Assembly (NCBI GenBank): GCA_016937035.1
Contig: JAFGWS010000138.1
Coordinates: 1 to 64,000 of the forward strand
From: Pontiellaceae bacterium
GTDB lineage: Bacteria; Verrucomicrobiota; Kiritimatiellia; Kiritimatiellales; Pontiellaceae
DNA length: 64,000 nucleotides
Direction: 5' to 3'
This document shows, piece by piece, positions 53,602-64,000 of this stretch. The position numbers and the translations under genes are program-made. Below the pieces are notes generated by a model. That model worked only from the letters and a program-made list of their open reading frames with translations, was not told the origin of the DNA and searched no databases. The first letter of the stretch is position 1. Each line of letters begins with the position of its first letter.

Positions 53602-55545
53602 TTATGAATTAAAATCATCAAGATCTTCGTCGAACGGGATGAGGTGCGCAGCATCCGTGGAATGAGGTTTTGGAGCGGGATGAGAAAGCGTTCTTGTGTG
53701 TGCCTGGATTTTCGGTGCGGGTGTTGGCTTTCTCGGTGCGGGTGTCAGCGTTCTTTTTGTTTTTGTAGCCGCTGTCTCGGCCACTTTAACCCCGGCCAGT
53801 GCCGAGAGTTCAATGACGACTTCATTCATCTGTGCTGCTTGGTTCCGAAGCTCCTCGGCGGCGCTGGCTGATTCTTCGGCGTTGGCCGCATTGGATTGTG
53901 TCACTTGGTCCATCTGATTTACAGCAATATTAATCTGTTCAATTCCCTGAGACTGTTCGGTGGCTGACGCCGCAATCTCTCCGACCAATTCAGTTGTTCT
54001 ATTTACACTGTTTACAATTTCTGAGAGGACCGAAGCAACTTCTTCTGAAATCTCAACGCCGGTTTTTGAGTTGCGGACCGATTTTTCAATGAGTTGCGAC
54101 GTATCTTTTGCGGCTTCTGCGGAACGGCGGGCTAAGTTTCGGACCTCTTCGGCTACCACCGCAAAGCCTTTTCCGGCTTCTCCGGCGCGAGCCGCTTCAA
54201 CCGCCGCATTCAGCGCGAGCAGGTTGGTTTGGAAAGCAATTTCATCGATTACTTTAATAATTTTTGCCGTCTCATCGGAACTCTTCTGGATGTCGAGAAT
54301 GGCCGTGCTCATGCGCGACATCGATTCCGCTCCGCTACCGGCTGCTTGACGGGCTTCTTCAGCCAGCAGATTAGCCTGTTGCGCATTGTCGGAACTTTGG
54401 CGGGTCATGGTCGACATTTCTTCCAGACTGGATGAGGTCTCTTCCAATCCGGCCGCCTGTTCGGTTGCGCCCTCGGCGAGGCTCTGAGATGAAGTTGAAA
54501 CTTGAGCGGACGCCGAGGAAACCTGATGGGAACCTTCGGTCAGTGCTGCGATAATCTCCTTGATGGGTTTAACAATATTGAGGGTTATTCCAATGGCGAG
54601 TCCAATACCCATCACAATGGCAATGAGGGTCATGGAGATCATTTTAGCTGTGGTTTTCTTTTGAATCTGATCGGCCTCTGTTTCGTACTGTTCCTGTGTA
54701 TTATTTATCGCACTGACAATGCTCGTTACCAGTGGACTCATCTTCGCGTCGGCTGCGATTTGGCGGTCAATGCCTTTTTTGTATGCATTGCCGGCATCGG
54801 CATATCCCTTAACCGATTCTTTGAAGCTTGCGGCGGTTTCGGTAACAACTTTGCTTTCCGGGGCAATAGAAATCCATTTGTCAACACCCTTCTCCAGAGT
54901 CTGGAGTTGGGCTAAGTATACATCCCATTTTTCGTCTGTCTCTTTGAGGATGAGGTAAAGGGCTTGTACGCGCAGTAGAAAGAATGAACCCAAAACATCT
55001 CTTTCCAGAGTCAATGAAAGAGATGCTCTAACCTCATCAGAAACATCAATATCCGTTTTCTCAAGGTTTGCTCTGACACTGTTTGCTCCTGCGGTCATGG
55101 TGTTTCCTGCCGCTGTCCAGCCGTTAAGTACATTGGCTTTATCAATGTCTGCCTGAATGTATGCATCGCGAAGAACATCGTAGGCGTCAATGTCCTTGAG
55201 AGTTTGCTCTAGAGCATTTTTGTGTTCTTTGTCAATGCCTTTGGTACTCATGAGATCTTTAACCGCTTTGCGCATAGCAACGGTGGTTTCGGCCCAGATG
55301 TCACCGGTCATTTTTCCGGTTTTGGGGTCTTCTATATTTCCGCTGATGAAAAAATCTCTTCTTGCAGAACCGCAGTTTAACACGCTCTGAAGGGCTCGGC
55401 TGCTCATACCGCTCAGATGAGTGGCTTGCTTTTGTTTGCTGATCCCCCGAACCCCCGCATAACCAATAACGGCACAGATAATAATCAGCAGTCCGAATCC
55501 GCCGGCAATTTTGGTGGCCAGCTTCGTTTTCTTCTTCATCATCAT
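53602..55545 (-). CDS. Methyl-accepting chemotaxis protein with long helical periplasmic domain
   Basis: A ~647-residue receptor: TM1 ([18 protein letters not shown]), ~250-residue all-helical periplasmic sensor domain of the HBM or extended four-helix type, and TM2 ([19 protein letters not shown]). A short HAMP-like stretch and the cytoplasmic coiled coil with the hairpin tip [20 protein letters not shown] follow. Candidate methylation helices flank the tip. The C-terminal tail ends [10 protein letters not shown], possibly a CheR/CheB docking tail. The start lies within a run of five ATG codons after AAAGGAG; the third (55545) is best spaced. A sigma-54-like element lies 95 bases upstream. 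It is first in the che operon. Confidence 0.92.
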   Translation of the reverse strand: MMMKKKTKLATKIAGGFGLLIIICAVIGYAGVRGISKQKQATHLSGMSSRALQSVLNCGSARRDFFISGNIEDPKTGKMTGDIWAETTVAMRKAVKDLMSTKGIDKEHKNALEQTLKDIDAYDVLRDAYIQADIDKANVLNGWTAAGNTMTAGANSVRANLEKTDIDVSDEVRASLSLTLERDVLGSFFLLRVQALYLILKETDEKWDVYLAQLQTLEKGVDKWISIAPESKVVTETAASFKESVKGYADAGNAYKKGIDRQIAADAKMSPLVTSIVSAINNTQEQYETEADQIQKKTTAKMISMTLIAIVMGIGLAIGITLNIVKPIKEIIAALTEGSHQVSSASAQVSTSSQSLAEGATEQAAGLEETSSSLEEMSTMTRQSSDNAQQANLLAEEARQAAGSGAESMSRMSTAILDIQKSSDETAKIIKVIDEIAFQTNLLALNAAVEAARAGEAGKGFAVVAEEVRNLARRSAEAAKDTSQLIEKSVRNSKTGVEISEEVASVLSEIVNSVNRTTELVGEIAASATEQSQGIEQINIAVNQMDQVTQSNAANAEESASAAEELRNQAAQMNEVVIELSALAGVKVAETAATKTKRTLTPAPRKPTPAPKIQAHTRTLSHPAPKPHSTDAAHLIPFDEDLDDFNS

Positions 55546-55639
55546 CATCATCTCCTTTGGTTTTTCCTTGCCAAGGCTGACGGCGAAACGATCGACGCTC
55601 AGCATCCGGGTCTATTCTCACTTTTTCGGGAGAACTTAA

Positions 55640-55656
55640 AGCACAGACGGTGCCAA
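55640..55656 (-). promoter_or_regulatory. Sigma-54-like promoter of the che operon
   Basis: On the minus strand TTGGCACCGTCTGTGCT matches the -24/-12 consensus (YTGGCAC-N5-TTGCW) with GG and GC exactly 10 bases apart; TTGC is GTGC here. It lies 95 bases before the chosen MCP start, the same distance as the element before the second MCP gene. Confidence 0.6.
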
Positions 55657-55770
55657 TTTTTTTGGTTTCCGATTATTTTCGGCAGATGTGAAAAAGGAAC
55701 AGGTGCACAAAAACAGATATACAGAGAGACTTTCTGAATATTGAGCGAGAGGCTTAACTGTAACGCTCAT

Positions 55771-56082
55771 TTAGAGCAGGGATGGGTCGGGAAACGGAGA
55801 AAACTGAATGGTGACACCGTTTTTTTCGGTATCACCATTCAACACCTTCTTTTTCTGTTGAGTACCTGACCACTTTTTCGAAATCATATCTTTTGCGGTT
55901 TTGAGGCTGGCCGGTGTTTCCAGATTGACGCAGACGTACGCGTATATCTTGTCCTCAGGGTCGGAAATGTTCCGATGAGAGATGGCCATATAGATGGGCC
56001 GGTCCTCATTTCCCTCCGGCATAGAGACCAAAACGACGGAGTCATATCCGTTCGGTCCATCTATTCTCCTGTTTTTAAGCAT
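55771..56082 (-). CDS. Small hypothetical protein
   Basis: A 103-residue protein with no recognised family. A central hydrophobic beta stretch (DSVVLVSMPEGNEDRPIYMA, then IYAYVCVNLETPASL) suggests a small alpha/beta fold. The C-terminus is Lys-rich, then QFSPFPDPSLL. GAGGAAATCC before ATG 56080-56082 is a strong ribosome site and supports a real gene. It lies between the porin terminator and the che operon on the same strand as both. No signal peptide is seen. Confidence 0.55.
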   Translation of the reverse strand: MLKNRRIDGPNGYDSVVLVSMPEGNEDRPIYMAISHRNISDPEDKIYAYVCVNLETPASLKTAKDMISKKWSGTQQKKKVLNGDTEKNGVTIQFSPFPDPSLL

Positions 56083-56324
56083 GGATTTCCTCACAGCAAA
56101 AATCGGGTAAATCACCGTCGTAACTTCAATAAAACTTCCTTTCCATCGGTTCTGTGACTCTTGGAGATAAGTTAATCGGAAATTTTTTCCGATAATCCGT
56201 GCCCTGATGCAAAACCTGACGGCTCAGCTCACATTTTATGGCAGCATACTGAATTTTACTTGTTGTTGTTGTCGGAGCTGAGCATGTTTTATAAAAAAAC
56301 AAGCAAATAGAAGGTAAAAAATAA
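56083..56324. other. Spacer with a small inverted repeat
   Basis: No gene is supported. ATCGGAAA (56175-56182) pairs with TTTCCGAT (56186-56193) around TTT, an eight-base hairpin of unknown role upstream of the small hypothetical gene. Confidence 0.5.
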
Positions 56325-56356
56325 AAAAGAAGACTCGATTGAGCGAGTCTTCTTTT
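56325..56356 (-). terminator. Terminator of the binding-protein/porin operon
   Basis: GAAGACTCG and CGAGTCTTC form a perfect stem around a six-base loop; on the minus strand a long T-rich tract follows (complement of gtaaaaaataaaaaa). It lies 25 bases after the porin stop. Confidence 0.9.
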
Positions 56357-56380
56357 CATTTAAATTGGATTTAATATGGC

Positions 56381-57517
56381 TTAGAAGCTGAAGGTCGTCT
56401 TCATTGCAAACATTAACCAATCATCCCCGTTAACGGGAGCGTCAAAGGTGTTGGCTACGCCGTTTACGTAATGCCCTTCGAATTTAAGAATCCAGTTATC
56501 GGTCAAGTCAAACCGAGAGCTTAGGGCGATGTCATGGGTAATATTTCCAGACAGCTGCTCATCCAAGTAGGAATATGAAGTTCCGAGCTCGAGCCAATCG
56601 TTACAGCGATAACTTCCTGATACATAGCCGCCTATGTCCTCAAATAATAAATTTGCTACATTGATGTTGTTATTCGCTATGGAGATTCTGCCTCGACGGT
56701 GAACTCCTTCAGCAGCAAGTGCTAGGTTTCCATATAAGTATTCTGCTGAAATAATACCTACGTTCATTGGGTGTAGGTTTCGTTCGGTAGGCAGCCCATT
56801 TGCCATGGTACCTAATGCTGTGTATCCAAAACGTTTGTAAATCGTTCCGAGGCGCAAGCCGTCTAGGGGGGTATTCCAGATAAATTTGAATGCGTACGTC
56901 ATGTCTGGATCCAGGCCATCGAACGGAGTTCCTTTTGCCGCATAGAAGGTCTTCAATCCGCTGTTTTGGGAGTCAACGTCGCTGTACCCGGCCTGAGCAA
57001 GATACTGGAAGCTGCCCAGGTCATCTGTAGCGATGGTGCCGTATATTTCGGCTCCATTAACGGCGACATGAAAGTCTCTCAAGCTTTCTTCATAAACTAC
57101 AGTTGGAAGAAAAATAGAAGTGCGGACCATGTCGATATCGCGCGTGTCACTGTATAGTCCCGCAGGGGTTTTTACGCGACCGGCTCGGAAACCCAACCAA
57201 TCTCTATATAAATAATCTCCATAGGCCCAGTCAATCGTGACTTGATTATTCCCGGCTTCTCCAAAATCGCGAGATAATATCTGTATGCCTGCTCGTAATT
57301 CATCGGAAAGTTCAGTGCTGAAGTTAATGCCCATTTCATTGAACTGAAGGCTTCCTTCTTTGGATTTCAGTGAGAAGTAATTATATTCGGAGCTTTTTAC
57401 ATAGCCTTGTGAAATAAAGCCATGAATTTCCAGGTCGCCGAAATCGGCGGCTGTTGCGGAGAGTGCGCCTATACTTAGCGCTAAAACGATGGGTGAAGTG
57501 TGTTTGAAAATCTTCAT
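56381..57517 (-). CDS. Outer-membrane porin-like beta-barrel protein
   Basis: A 378-residue exported protein. The signal peptide (SPIVLALSIGALSATAA) is followed by DFGDLEIHGFISQGYVKSSE, alternating strands, and a C-terminal strand ending in Phe (DWLMFAMKTTFSF), the usual outer-membrane insertion signal. IDWAYGDYLYRDWLGFRAGR and KTPAGLYSDTRD are typical of porin-like proteins encoded next to small periplasmic binding proteins. Solute is unknown. Its ATG shares one base with the stop of the upstream gene (TAATG), so translation is coupled; AAGGAG lies at the correct distance. Confidence 0.82.
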   Translation of the reverse strand: MKIFKHTSPIVLALSIGALSATAADFGDLEIHGFISQGYVKSSEYNYFSLKSKEGSLQFNEMGINFSTELSDELRAGIQILSRDFGEAGNNQVTIDWAYGDYLYRDWLGFRAGRVKTPAGLYSDTRDIDMVRTSIFLPTVVYEESLRDFHVAVNGAEIYGTIATDDLGSFQYLAQAGYSDVDSQNSGLKTFYAAKGTPFDGLDPDMTYAFKFIWNTPLDGLRLGTIYKRFGYTALGTMANGLPTERNLHPMNVGIISAEYLYGNLALAAEGVHRRGRISIANNNINVANLLFEDIGGYVSGSYRCNDWLELGTSYSYLDEQLSGNITHDIALSSRFDLTDNWILKFEGHYVNGVANTFDAPVNGDDWLMFAMKTTFSF

Positions 57518-57954
57518 TACTTGTCTCCTTTTTTCTGGTTCTCGATTGTAATAATCTTGACTTCGGGCATCTGGTCAGATAAAGTAATGTATCCGATTGC
57601 GCCAGGAGTCTCTTTTACAAAGGCAATCAAATCAGCTTCGGTTTCGAATTCTTGAGGCGGTTTTCCTTTTCCCGAGAAAACGGCTTTTTTCCAGAGATTA
57701 TCGAATTGTGCAGATGTCCTTTTGATATAGGTCTTTAGAAATTCGTCGTGTGTTTTTTCAATGGATAACACCACGGGAACGGCTTTGACCTTATCGGGCA
57801 GGGTTTTTGTGAGACCAAGATATATGTCTTGTACGGCTTTTTCGTCCATTGAAGCAAATTTTGCTTCAGGATTGACGATCACCACCACTTCGGCATGTGC
57901 GTAATGAGCACTGAGTCCTAGAGCGGTTAATAGTATCAATACTGTCCTTCTCAT
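57517..57954 (-). CDS. Small phosphate-binding-protein-like (PBP-like) periplasmic protein
   Basis: A 145-residue exported protein. The signal peptide is MRRTVLILLTALGLSAHYAHA. A single PBP-like half-domain follows: VVVIVNPEAKFASMDEKAVQDIYLG, DEFLKTYIKRTSAQFDNLWKKA, and FVKETPGAIGYITLSD. The GAIGYI motif is typical of PstS-type proteins, but the protein is less than half of PstS length and lacks a second lobe. It is therefore unlikely to be a transport receptor by itself. AAAGGAG precedes ATG. It heads a two-gene unit with the porin and diverges from an MCP gene, which suggests a sensory or uptake role. Confidence 0.78.
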   Translation of the reverse strand: MRRTVLILLTALGLSAHYAHAEVVVIVNPEAKFASMDEKAVQDIYLGLTKTLPDKVKAVPVVLSIEKTHDEFLKTYIKRTSAQFDNLWKKAVFSGKGKPPQEFETEADLIAFVKETPGAIGYITLSDQMPEVKIITIENQKKGDK

Positions 57955-58005
57955 GGTTTTTCTCCTTTGTTAGTTATAATGCTTTCCCGATGAGAATCGT
58001 TTTTG

Positions 58006-58022
58006 AGCATTATTCATGCCAT
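58006..58022 (-). promoter_or_regulatory. Possible sigma-54 promoter of the binding-protein/porin pair
   Basis: On the minus strand ATGGCATGAATAATGCT keeps GG and GC ten bases apart and most of the consensus (TGGCA, TGC); C at position 7 is T and TTGC is ATGC. It lies 52 bases before the gene start. It is weaker than the two MCP elements. Confidence 0.4.
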
Positions 58023-58362
58023 AAATTGATGGTTTATGCATCCAGAGTTGGTGTGTGGTTCGATAGCGGACTTATGTCTGAATCATTTGGTCCCGCATTC
58101 TGTTTATTTATGCGCACCAATGTTCACTCTTTTCGTTCAGGCAATATTGTTGAAGGTAATGTTCTTTTTTCTTGGATTTGAGAACGGTGCATCGTTTTGA
58201 CGGCATTGATCTCTATTGTATAGAACGGAGATTTATAACCATTTTTCTTTCCAGAAAGCTCTGAGCTAACAAAAATATTCTGGTCTGGGCCATGATCGGA
58301 AACTGTCCGTAGAGGGACCAACACGTTGTGGTGGTCCATACGTAAAGGGATTATATATTTAT
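58023..58362. other. Divergent spacer, no gene
   Basis: About 340 bases between the divergent promoters. No convincing coding frame was seen. It could hold enhancer sites for a sigma-54 activator, but no clear palindrome pair was recognised by eye. Confidence 0.5.
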
Positions 58363-58379
58363 CTGGCACGAATAGTGCT
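58363..58379 (+). promoter_or_regulatory. Sigma-54 promoter of the second MCP gene
   Basis: CTGGCACGAATAGTGCT matches the -24/-12 consensus YTGGCACGrNNNTTGCW at every fixed position except one (TTGC is GTGC). GG and GC are ten bases apart. It lies 96 bases before ATG 58475. Confidence 0.7.
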
Positions 58380-58474
58380 TAAATCGATGCCATTCATATT
58401 CATTTTAGCGATGCCCTTCTGGGGTAGTGTATATCAATGGAAAAGGAGACGAATGTGCTCTGAAAGGAAAAGAG

Positions 58475-59911
58475 ATGAAAAAACTCTCAATCAGCATTAA
58501 AATTTGGCTTAGTATTAGTGTTTTGATTGTCGGATATGCCGGAACCACAATACATGGGTATCTTTCCAGCCAGAAAGCTGCTGTGCAATTAAATCTGGCG
58601 TCGGAATATGTTTTTCCTGCCTCTATGGCCGCTCAGTCGTCTGCCAGCGATTTTAAGGATCAGATTAAGTTTTATAGTGATGCTATCATGCTGGGTGATA
58701 TCGACGCCCTTGAAAATGCGCAGAGTTCGGCACAGGAGATCACTGAAAAATTAACGCACATTTGTCAACTTCCGGGTATTGATGGGGGAATGAAGAAAAG
58801 AGTTGATGAACTCAGCGGGCAGCTCGCTCAGTTTTCCGATGGAGCAAGTCAGCTTTATTCCGATTGGCTTGAAGCCGAAGCTAATGGGGAGGATACGGAT
58901 GAATTGATGGCCAAGGCGAGCGGGATTGGGGAAGAAACCGAAGTTCTACGCGAGAAGCTTTCCACGTTGGTTGAGGATTATTCAGCGTTGCTTAAAAGTG
59001 AACTCAGTAAGGTGGATTCATCACTCAAACGGACAAGTTATACCACAATTGTGATATTTTGCATCATTGCAACCATGTCGATTTTTCTCATGTCAGTCAT
59101 TATTATCAAATACATCACTAGGCCGATTGCAGCGATTATTAACCAGTTGAGAACCAGTTCTGAAACGCTTAACGAAACGTCTTCGCAAATTTCTAATTCG
59201 AATCAAGAGCTTGCTGATGGTGCGACTCGCCAAGCGGCCTCGGTTGAGGAAACCTCTTCTGCTCTCGAAGAAATGTCGTCGATGACGAGCCAGAATGCCG
59301 ATTATGCAAGCCATGCTAATCAACTAATGACCACCACGAATAGTGAAGTTCGCGATGCTCAAGCAACGATGTCTCAGTTGACGACCTCGATGGATGAGAT
59401 TTCTACGGCGAGTATGCAAACTTCAAAAATCATAAAAACGATCGATGAGATTGCCTTCCAGACAAATTTACTCGCTCTGAATGCCGCAGTGGAAGCTGCC
59501 CGTGCTGGGGAGGCGGGAAAAGGGTTTGCTGTTGTTGCTGAAGAGGTCCGCAATTTAGCAATGCGCTCGGCGGAGGCGGCAAAAGTGACAACGGATCTGA
59601 TCAGCAGTACAACGAATAAGGTTAATGATGGGAAAGAGTTTGTTGAGAAGGCAAATCGTGCTTTCGCTGCGGTCGCCGAAAGCTCAGAAAAAGTAAGTTC
59701 GATTATTGCGGAAATTGCATCAGCATCTGATGAGCAATCCAAAGGAATTATGGAGGTCAATAGTGCTATGACACAAATTGACAGTACTGTGCAAAGTATT
59801 GCAGCCACAGCAGAAGAATCAGCGGCGGCAGCACAGGAAATGGAAGGGCAGTCAGGGAAGCTTCACGACATCGTTGGTGAGTTGATTAATCTGACGGCAG
59901 GACACCGATAG
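58475..59911 (+). CDS. Methyl-accepting chemotaxis protein
   Basis: A 478-residue receptor: TM1 ([19 protein letters not shown]), ~155-residue helical periplasmic domain, TM2 ([20 protein letters not shown]), and a cytoplasmic domain with tip [20 protein letters not shown]. It is shorter than the first MCP and lacks its C-terminal tail. The start is ATG 58475 (MKKLSISIK) with AAAGGAAAAGAG upstream; 16 extra codons are open upstream. It diverges from the binding-protein/porin pair and is likely read from the sigma-54 element. The periplasmic domain might sense the small binding protein; this is inference. Confidence 0.92.
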   Translation: MKKLSISIKIWLSISVLIVGYAGTTIHGYLSSQKAAVQLNLASEYVFPASMAAQSSASDFKDQIKFYSDAIMLGDIDALENAQSSAQEITEKLTHICQLPGIDGGMKKRVDELSGQLAQFSDGASQLYSDWLEAEANGEDTDELMAKASGIGEETEVLREKLSTLVEDYSALLKSELSKVDSSLKRTSYTTIVIFCIIATMSIFLMSVIIIKYITRPIAAIINQLRTSSETLNETSSQISNSNQELADGATRQAASVEETSSALEEMSSMTSQNADYASHANQLMTTTNSEVRDAQATMSQLTTSMDEISTASMQTSKIIKTIDEIAFQTNLLALNAAVEAARAGEAGKGFAVVAEEVRNLAMRSAEAAKVTTDLISSTTNKVNDGKEFVEKANRAFAAVAESSEKVSSIIAEIASASDEQSKGIMEVNSAMTQIDSTVQSIAATAEESAAAAQEMEGQSGKLHDIVGELINLTAGHR

Positions 59912-60055
59912 ATAGGTGTTTATTTGATTCGGTTTTTGAGCGGGTGCATTCCGGAAAATCAACCACAATGCTCAGGGGTTTGAAGGGGCTTAATTCAATC
60001 GAATGTCGTTTATGAAGGTGGATTCGATGAGGGATTTTCGTTATATCTGTTCCTC

Positions 60056-62587
60056 ATGAATCCCAAAGAACTGCCCATTTATGAATTGCACGCAGCCCTT
60101 GCATCCGCGCTTGAAACCCAAAACCGAATGGTGATCGAGGCTCCGACCGGATCCGGCAAGTCGACGCAGGTGCCGCAAATGGTGCTTGATTGCGGAGCGG
60201 CGGGGCCGGGCGAGGTCGTGGTGCTCCAGCCAAGACGGCTGGCGGCGCGGCTGTTGGCCAAGCGCGTGGCGTTTGAGCGCGGTGAGCCGCTCGGTGGTGA
60301 AGTGGGTTATCAGGTGCGCATGGAGAGTGCGCTTTCGGCCAGAACTCAGATCCGCTATGTGACGGAGGGCATTCTACTGCGCCAGTTTTTGTCGGACCCT
60401 CAACTGCGCGGGGTGTCGGCGATTATTTTTGACGAGTTTCATGAGCGCCATATGTGCGGCGATATCACGCTGGCGCGTGCGTTGCAGCTTCAACTGATGC
60501 GCCCTGACTTGAAGATTATTGTGATGTCGGCCACGCTTGATGCCGGGCCGTTGCGCGAATATTTAAACCCATGCTGCGAATTGAAAAGTGAAGGGCGGAC
60601 ATTCCCTGTCCATATCAGTTATGCCAAAAAGCGCATCGATTTTCGCCAGCAGCCCGTCTGGGATGCTGCTGCCGATGCGTTTGAGCAGGCGATTGAGTCG
60701 GGCGCAGAGGGCGATGTGTTGGTCTTTATGCCGGGCGGTTATGAAATTGCCCGGACGGTGGAGGCGATTCGCTCGCGCAGGTGCGCCCGCGGATTTGCGG
60801 TGCTGCCGCTCCACGGAGAGCTGCCGGTGCGGGATCAGGATGCGGCGGTGGACGCGTGTGATCGGCGCAAAGTGGTGGTTTCCACCAACGTGGCGGAAAC
60901 ATCGATCACGATTGACGGCGTCCGTGTGGTGATTGATTCCGGGTTGGCGCGGTCGGCGCGTTACGATCCGAACCGCGGCATCGATACGTTATTGATTGAA
61001 CGGATCAGTCGGGCGTCTGCGGATCAGCGGGCCGGGCGCGCCGGGCGTACGGCACCGGGCATCTGCATTCGATTATGGACGGAGAAGGAGCACGTGGCGC
61101 GCCCGCAGCAGGAGCTACCCGAGATTCTGCGGCACGATCTGGCGGAAGTGGTGCTGACGCTTAAAGCGGGCGGCATCGACGACGTGGAGCACTTTAATTG
61201 GTTGGAACCGCCGGATCCAAGATCGCTGGCGCGTACGCTCACGCTGTTGACGGATTTGGGGGCGCTGGATCACGCGGGTGCGCTGACCGTGGTGGGGCGC
61301 AAGATGGTGCAGTTTCCGATGCACCCGCGTTATGCGCGCATGCTGCTGGCGGGCGAAGAGTATGGCTGCGTTCGGCAGGCCTGTCTGATTGCCGCGCTCA
61401 CGCAGGGGCGATCCATTCTTCAGCGCAATCAAGGAACAAAGACGCACGGTCATCGAGATGATCTATTGGGAGAGGACGATGTTTCCGACTTCAAGCGGCT
61501 CATGCGGGCGTGGCAGTATGCGGATAAAAATAATTACGATCCGGATGTCTGCCGCAAACTGGGCGTGAACGGAGCGGCTGCACGGCAGGTGAAGCCGCTC
61601 TATAATCGTTTTCTTTCGATGGCTGAAAACGAGGGGCTGACGATTAATGACCGCGCACCGATCGATGAGGATTTGCAGAAGTGTATCCTGCTGGCGTTTT
61701 CAGATCAGGTGGCCAAGCGGCGCGATGTGGGAACATTGCACTGCGAGGTAGTGCATGGGCGTGCCGGCGATCTGGATCGAGAAAGCGTAGTGCGCGATAG
61801 CACGTTGATCGCCGCCGCCGAGATTCGGGAGATTGAGGGGCGCGATCTGAATGTGCGGCTGAATTTGTGCACGGCCATTTCCGAGGTCTGGCTGGATGAG
61901 CTCTTTCCTAAAGATATAGAGGAAAAGAGCGAGGCGGTTTTTGATCCGCTCCAGAAACGTGTGGTCACCAAGCAGTGGAAATCGTTTCGCGGGCTGGAAC
62001 TGCACGCCCGTATGAAGCAGGAGGTGGATCCGCAGCTTGCGGCGGAGATGATTGCTGAGGAGGTGCTTGCCGGGCGGTTGGAGCTCTATAAATGGGATGA
62101 TCAGGTGGAGCGCTGGATTGCGCGGGTGAATTGCTTGGCCGAGGGGTGTCCGGATTATGGAATTCCGGCGATCGACGAAGAGGCGCGCCGTGCGATGGTG
62201 CAGGAGATTTGTCTCGGCGCGGTATGTCGCCGCGATCTGAAAGACCGATCGGTCTGGAAGACGGTGAAGTCGTGGCTGGCGCCGACTCAGCTGGAGATGA
62301 TTGATAAGCAGGCGCCGGAGCGGATTACACTCCCCAGCGGCTTTCATGCAAAAGTGCGCTACGAAACGGGGCAGCCGCCGGTGATCTCCGCCACCATACA
62401 AAAACTGTATGACTTGAATGAGGTGCCCCGGATCGGCTTTGGACAAATCCCGGTGGTCGTGGAAGCGCTTGCGCCGAATCAGCGTCCGCAGCAGAAAACG
62501 CAGGATATGAAATCGTTCTGGAACAACGCCTATCCCATGCTCAAAAAAGAGCTGAAAGGCCGCTATCCCAAGCATGAATGGCGGTAG
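60056..62587 (+). CDS. hrpB: ATP-dependent helicase HrpB
   Basis: An 843-residue DEAH/DExH-family helicase. Motif I is EAPTGSGKSTQVP, motif Ia LQPRRLAARLLAKR, motif II IIFDEFHERH, motif III VMSATLDA, motif V VVSTNVAETSITID and motif VI ADQRAGRAGRTAPG. The helicase-associated region and HrpB C-terminal domain (LPSGFHAKVRYETGQPPVIS, ending PMLKKELKGRYPKHEW) follow. The in vivo RNA substrate is unsettled in the family. Length agrees with HrpB (~820-850). No strong ribosome site is seen. Confidence 0.94.
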   Translation: MNPKELPIYELHAALASALETQNRMVIEAPTGSGKSTQVPQMVLDCGAAGPGEVVVLQPRRLAARLLAKRVAFERGEPLGGEVGYQVRMESALSARTQIRYVTEGILLRQFLSDPQLRGVSAIIFDEFHERHMCGDITLARALQLQLMRPDLKIIVMSATLDAGPLREYLNPCCELKSEGRTFPVHISYAKKRIDFRQQPVWDAAADAFEQAIESGAEGDVLVFMPGGYEIARTVEAIRSRRCARGFAVLPLHGELPVRDQDAAVDACDRRKVVVSTNVAETSITIDGVRVVIDSGLARSARYDPNRGIDTLLIERISRASADQRAGRAGRTAPGICIRLWTEKEHVARPQQELPEILRHDLAEVVLTLKAGGIDDVEHFNWLEPPDPRSLARTLTLLTDLGALDHAGALTVVGRKMVQFPMHPRYARMLLAGEEYGCVRQACLIAALTQGRSILQRNQGTKTHGHRDDLLGEDDVSDFKRLMRAWQYADKNNYDPDVCRKLGVNGAAARQVKPLYNRFLSMAENEGLTINDRAPIDEDLQKCILLAFSDQVAKRRDVGTLHCEVVHGRAGDLDRESVVRDSTLIAAAEIREIEGRDLNVRLNLCTAISEVWLDELFPKDIEEKSEAVFDPLQKRVVTKQWKSFRGLELHARMKQEVDPQLAAEMIAEEVLAGRLELYKWDDQVERWIARVNCLAEGCPDYGIPAIDEEARRAMVQEICLGAVCRRDLKDRSVWKTVKSWLAPTQLEMIDKQAPERITLPSGFHAKVRYETGQPPVISATIQKLYDLNEVPRIGFGQIPVVVEALAPNQRPQQKTQDMKSFWNNAYPMLKKELKGRYPKHEWR

Positions 62588-64000
<1,413 letters not shown>

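Overview
The window comes from a Gram-negative bacterium. It encodes outer-membrane beta-barrel proteins, a tripartite RND efflux system, LPS-exporter-like ABC transporters, MurC/MurG and many secreted lipoprotein or signal-peptide proteins. Secreted polysaccharide hydrolases, a lysine-rich histone-like protein, an arginine-rich zinc-finger protein and short-period intergenic repeats suggest a PVC-superphylum member, most likely Kiritimatiellota or a relative. That placement is inference from gene content; there is no rRNA here. No prophage, insertion sequence or CRISPR array was seen.

Layout. 0-10 kb: a B12-dependent radical SAM enzyme, class I fumarase, two heptanucleotide repeat arrays, a DUF481 beta-barrel, tRNA-Arg(CCT) overlapped in antisense by a YcxB-like membrane gene, DNA polymerase IV coupled to a scramblase-like gene, an unknown zinc-finger protein and two paralogous exported proteins. 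10-16.4 kb: type II dehydroquinase, then a secreted hydrolase cluster (GH97, GH43, GH27+NPCBM) ending in a strong terminator. 16.4-22 kb: a heterodimeric ABC exporter, a MiaB-family methylthiotransferase and a histone-like protein. 22-27.5 kb: a CDP-alcohol phosphatidyltransferase overlapping a permuted papain-fold membrane protein, NAD kinase, phosphoglycerate kinase, a second heptamer array and PgpA. 27.4-39 kb: a TPR protein, chorismate synthase, the Tat translocase (TatA-like, TatC, TatA), a CPBP membrane protease, MurG, MurC, topoisomerase III, a secreted trypsin-like protease with an STN-like domain, and a GT2 polyprenol-phosphate glycosyltransferase.

39-46 kb holds a TetR-controlled efflux operon: regulator, membrane-fusion protein, and a 1500-residue ORF that joins an AcrB-type pump to a NodT-type outer-membrane factor in one reading frame, with a lipoprotein signal at the junction. 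46-56 kb is one chemotaxis operon on the minus strand: MCP, CheW, CheY, two CheX/CheC-like phosphatases, CheA, CheR, CheD, CheB and an HDOD protein. 56-60 kb has a small gene, a small phosphate-binding-protein-like gene overlapping a porin gene, and a divergent second MCP. Sigma-54-type -24/-12 elements lie in front of both MCP genes at almost identical distances, and a weaker one lies in front of the binding-protein/porin pair, so these loci look co-regulated. The window ends with an HrpB-type helicase and the 5' part of a secreted CE1-type esterase carrying a long low-complexity insert.

The most unusual items are the RND/OMF fusion, the shared sigma-54 layout of the chemotaxis and porin loci, several classes of degenerate short-period intergenic repeats, the C2H2-type zinc-finger protein, and the esterase insert.
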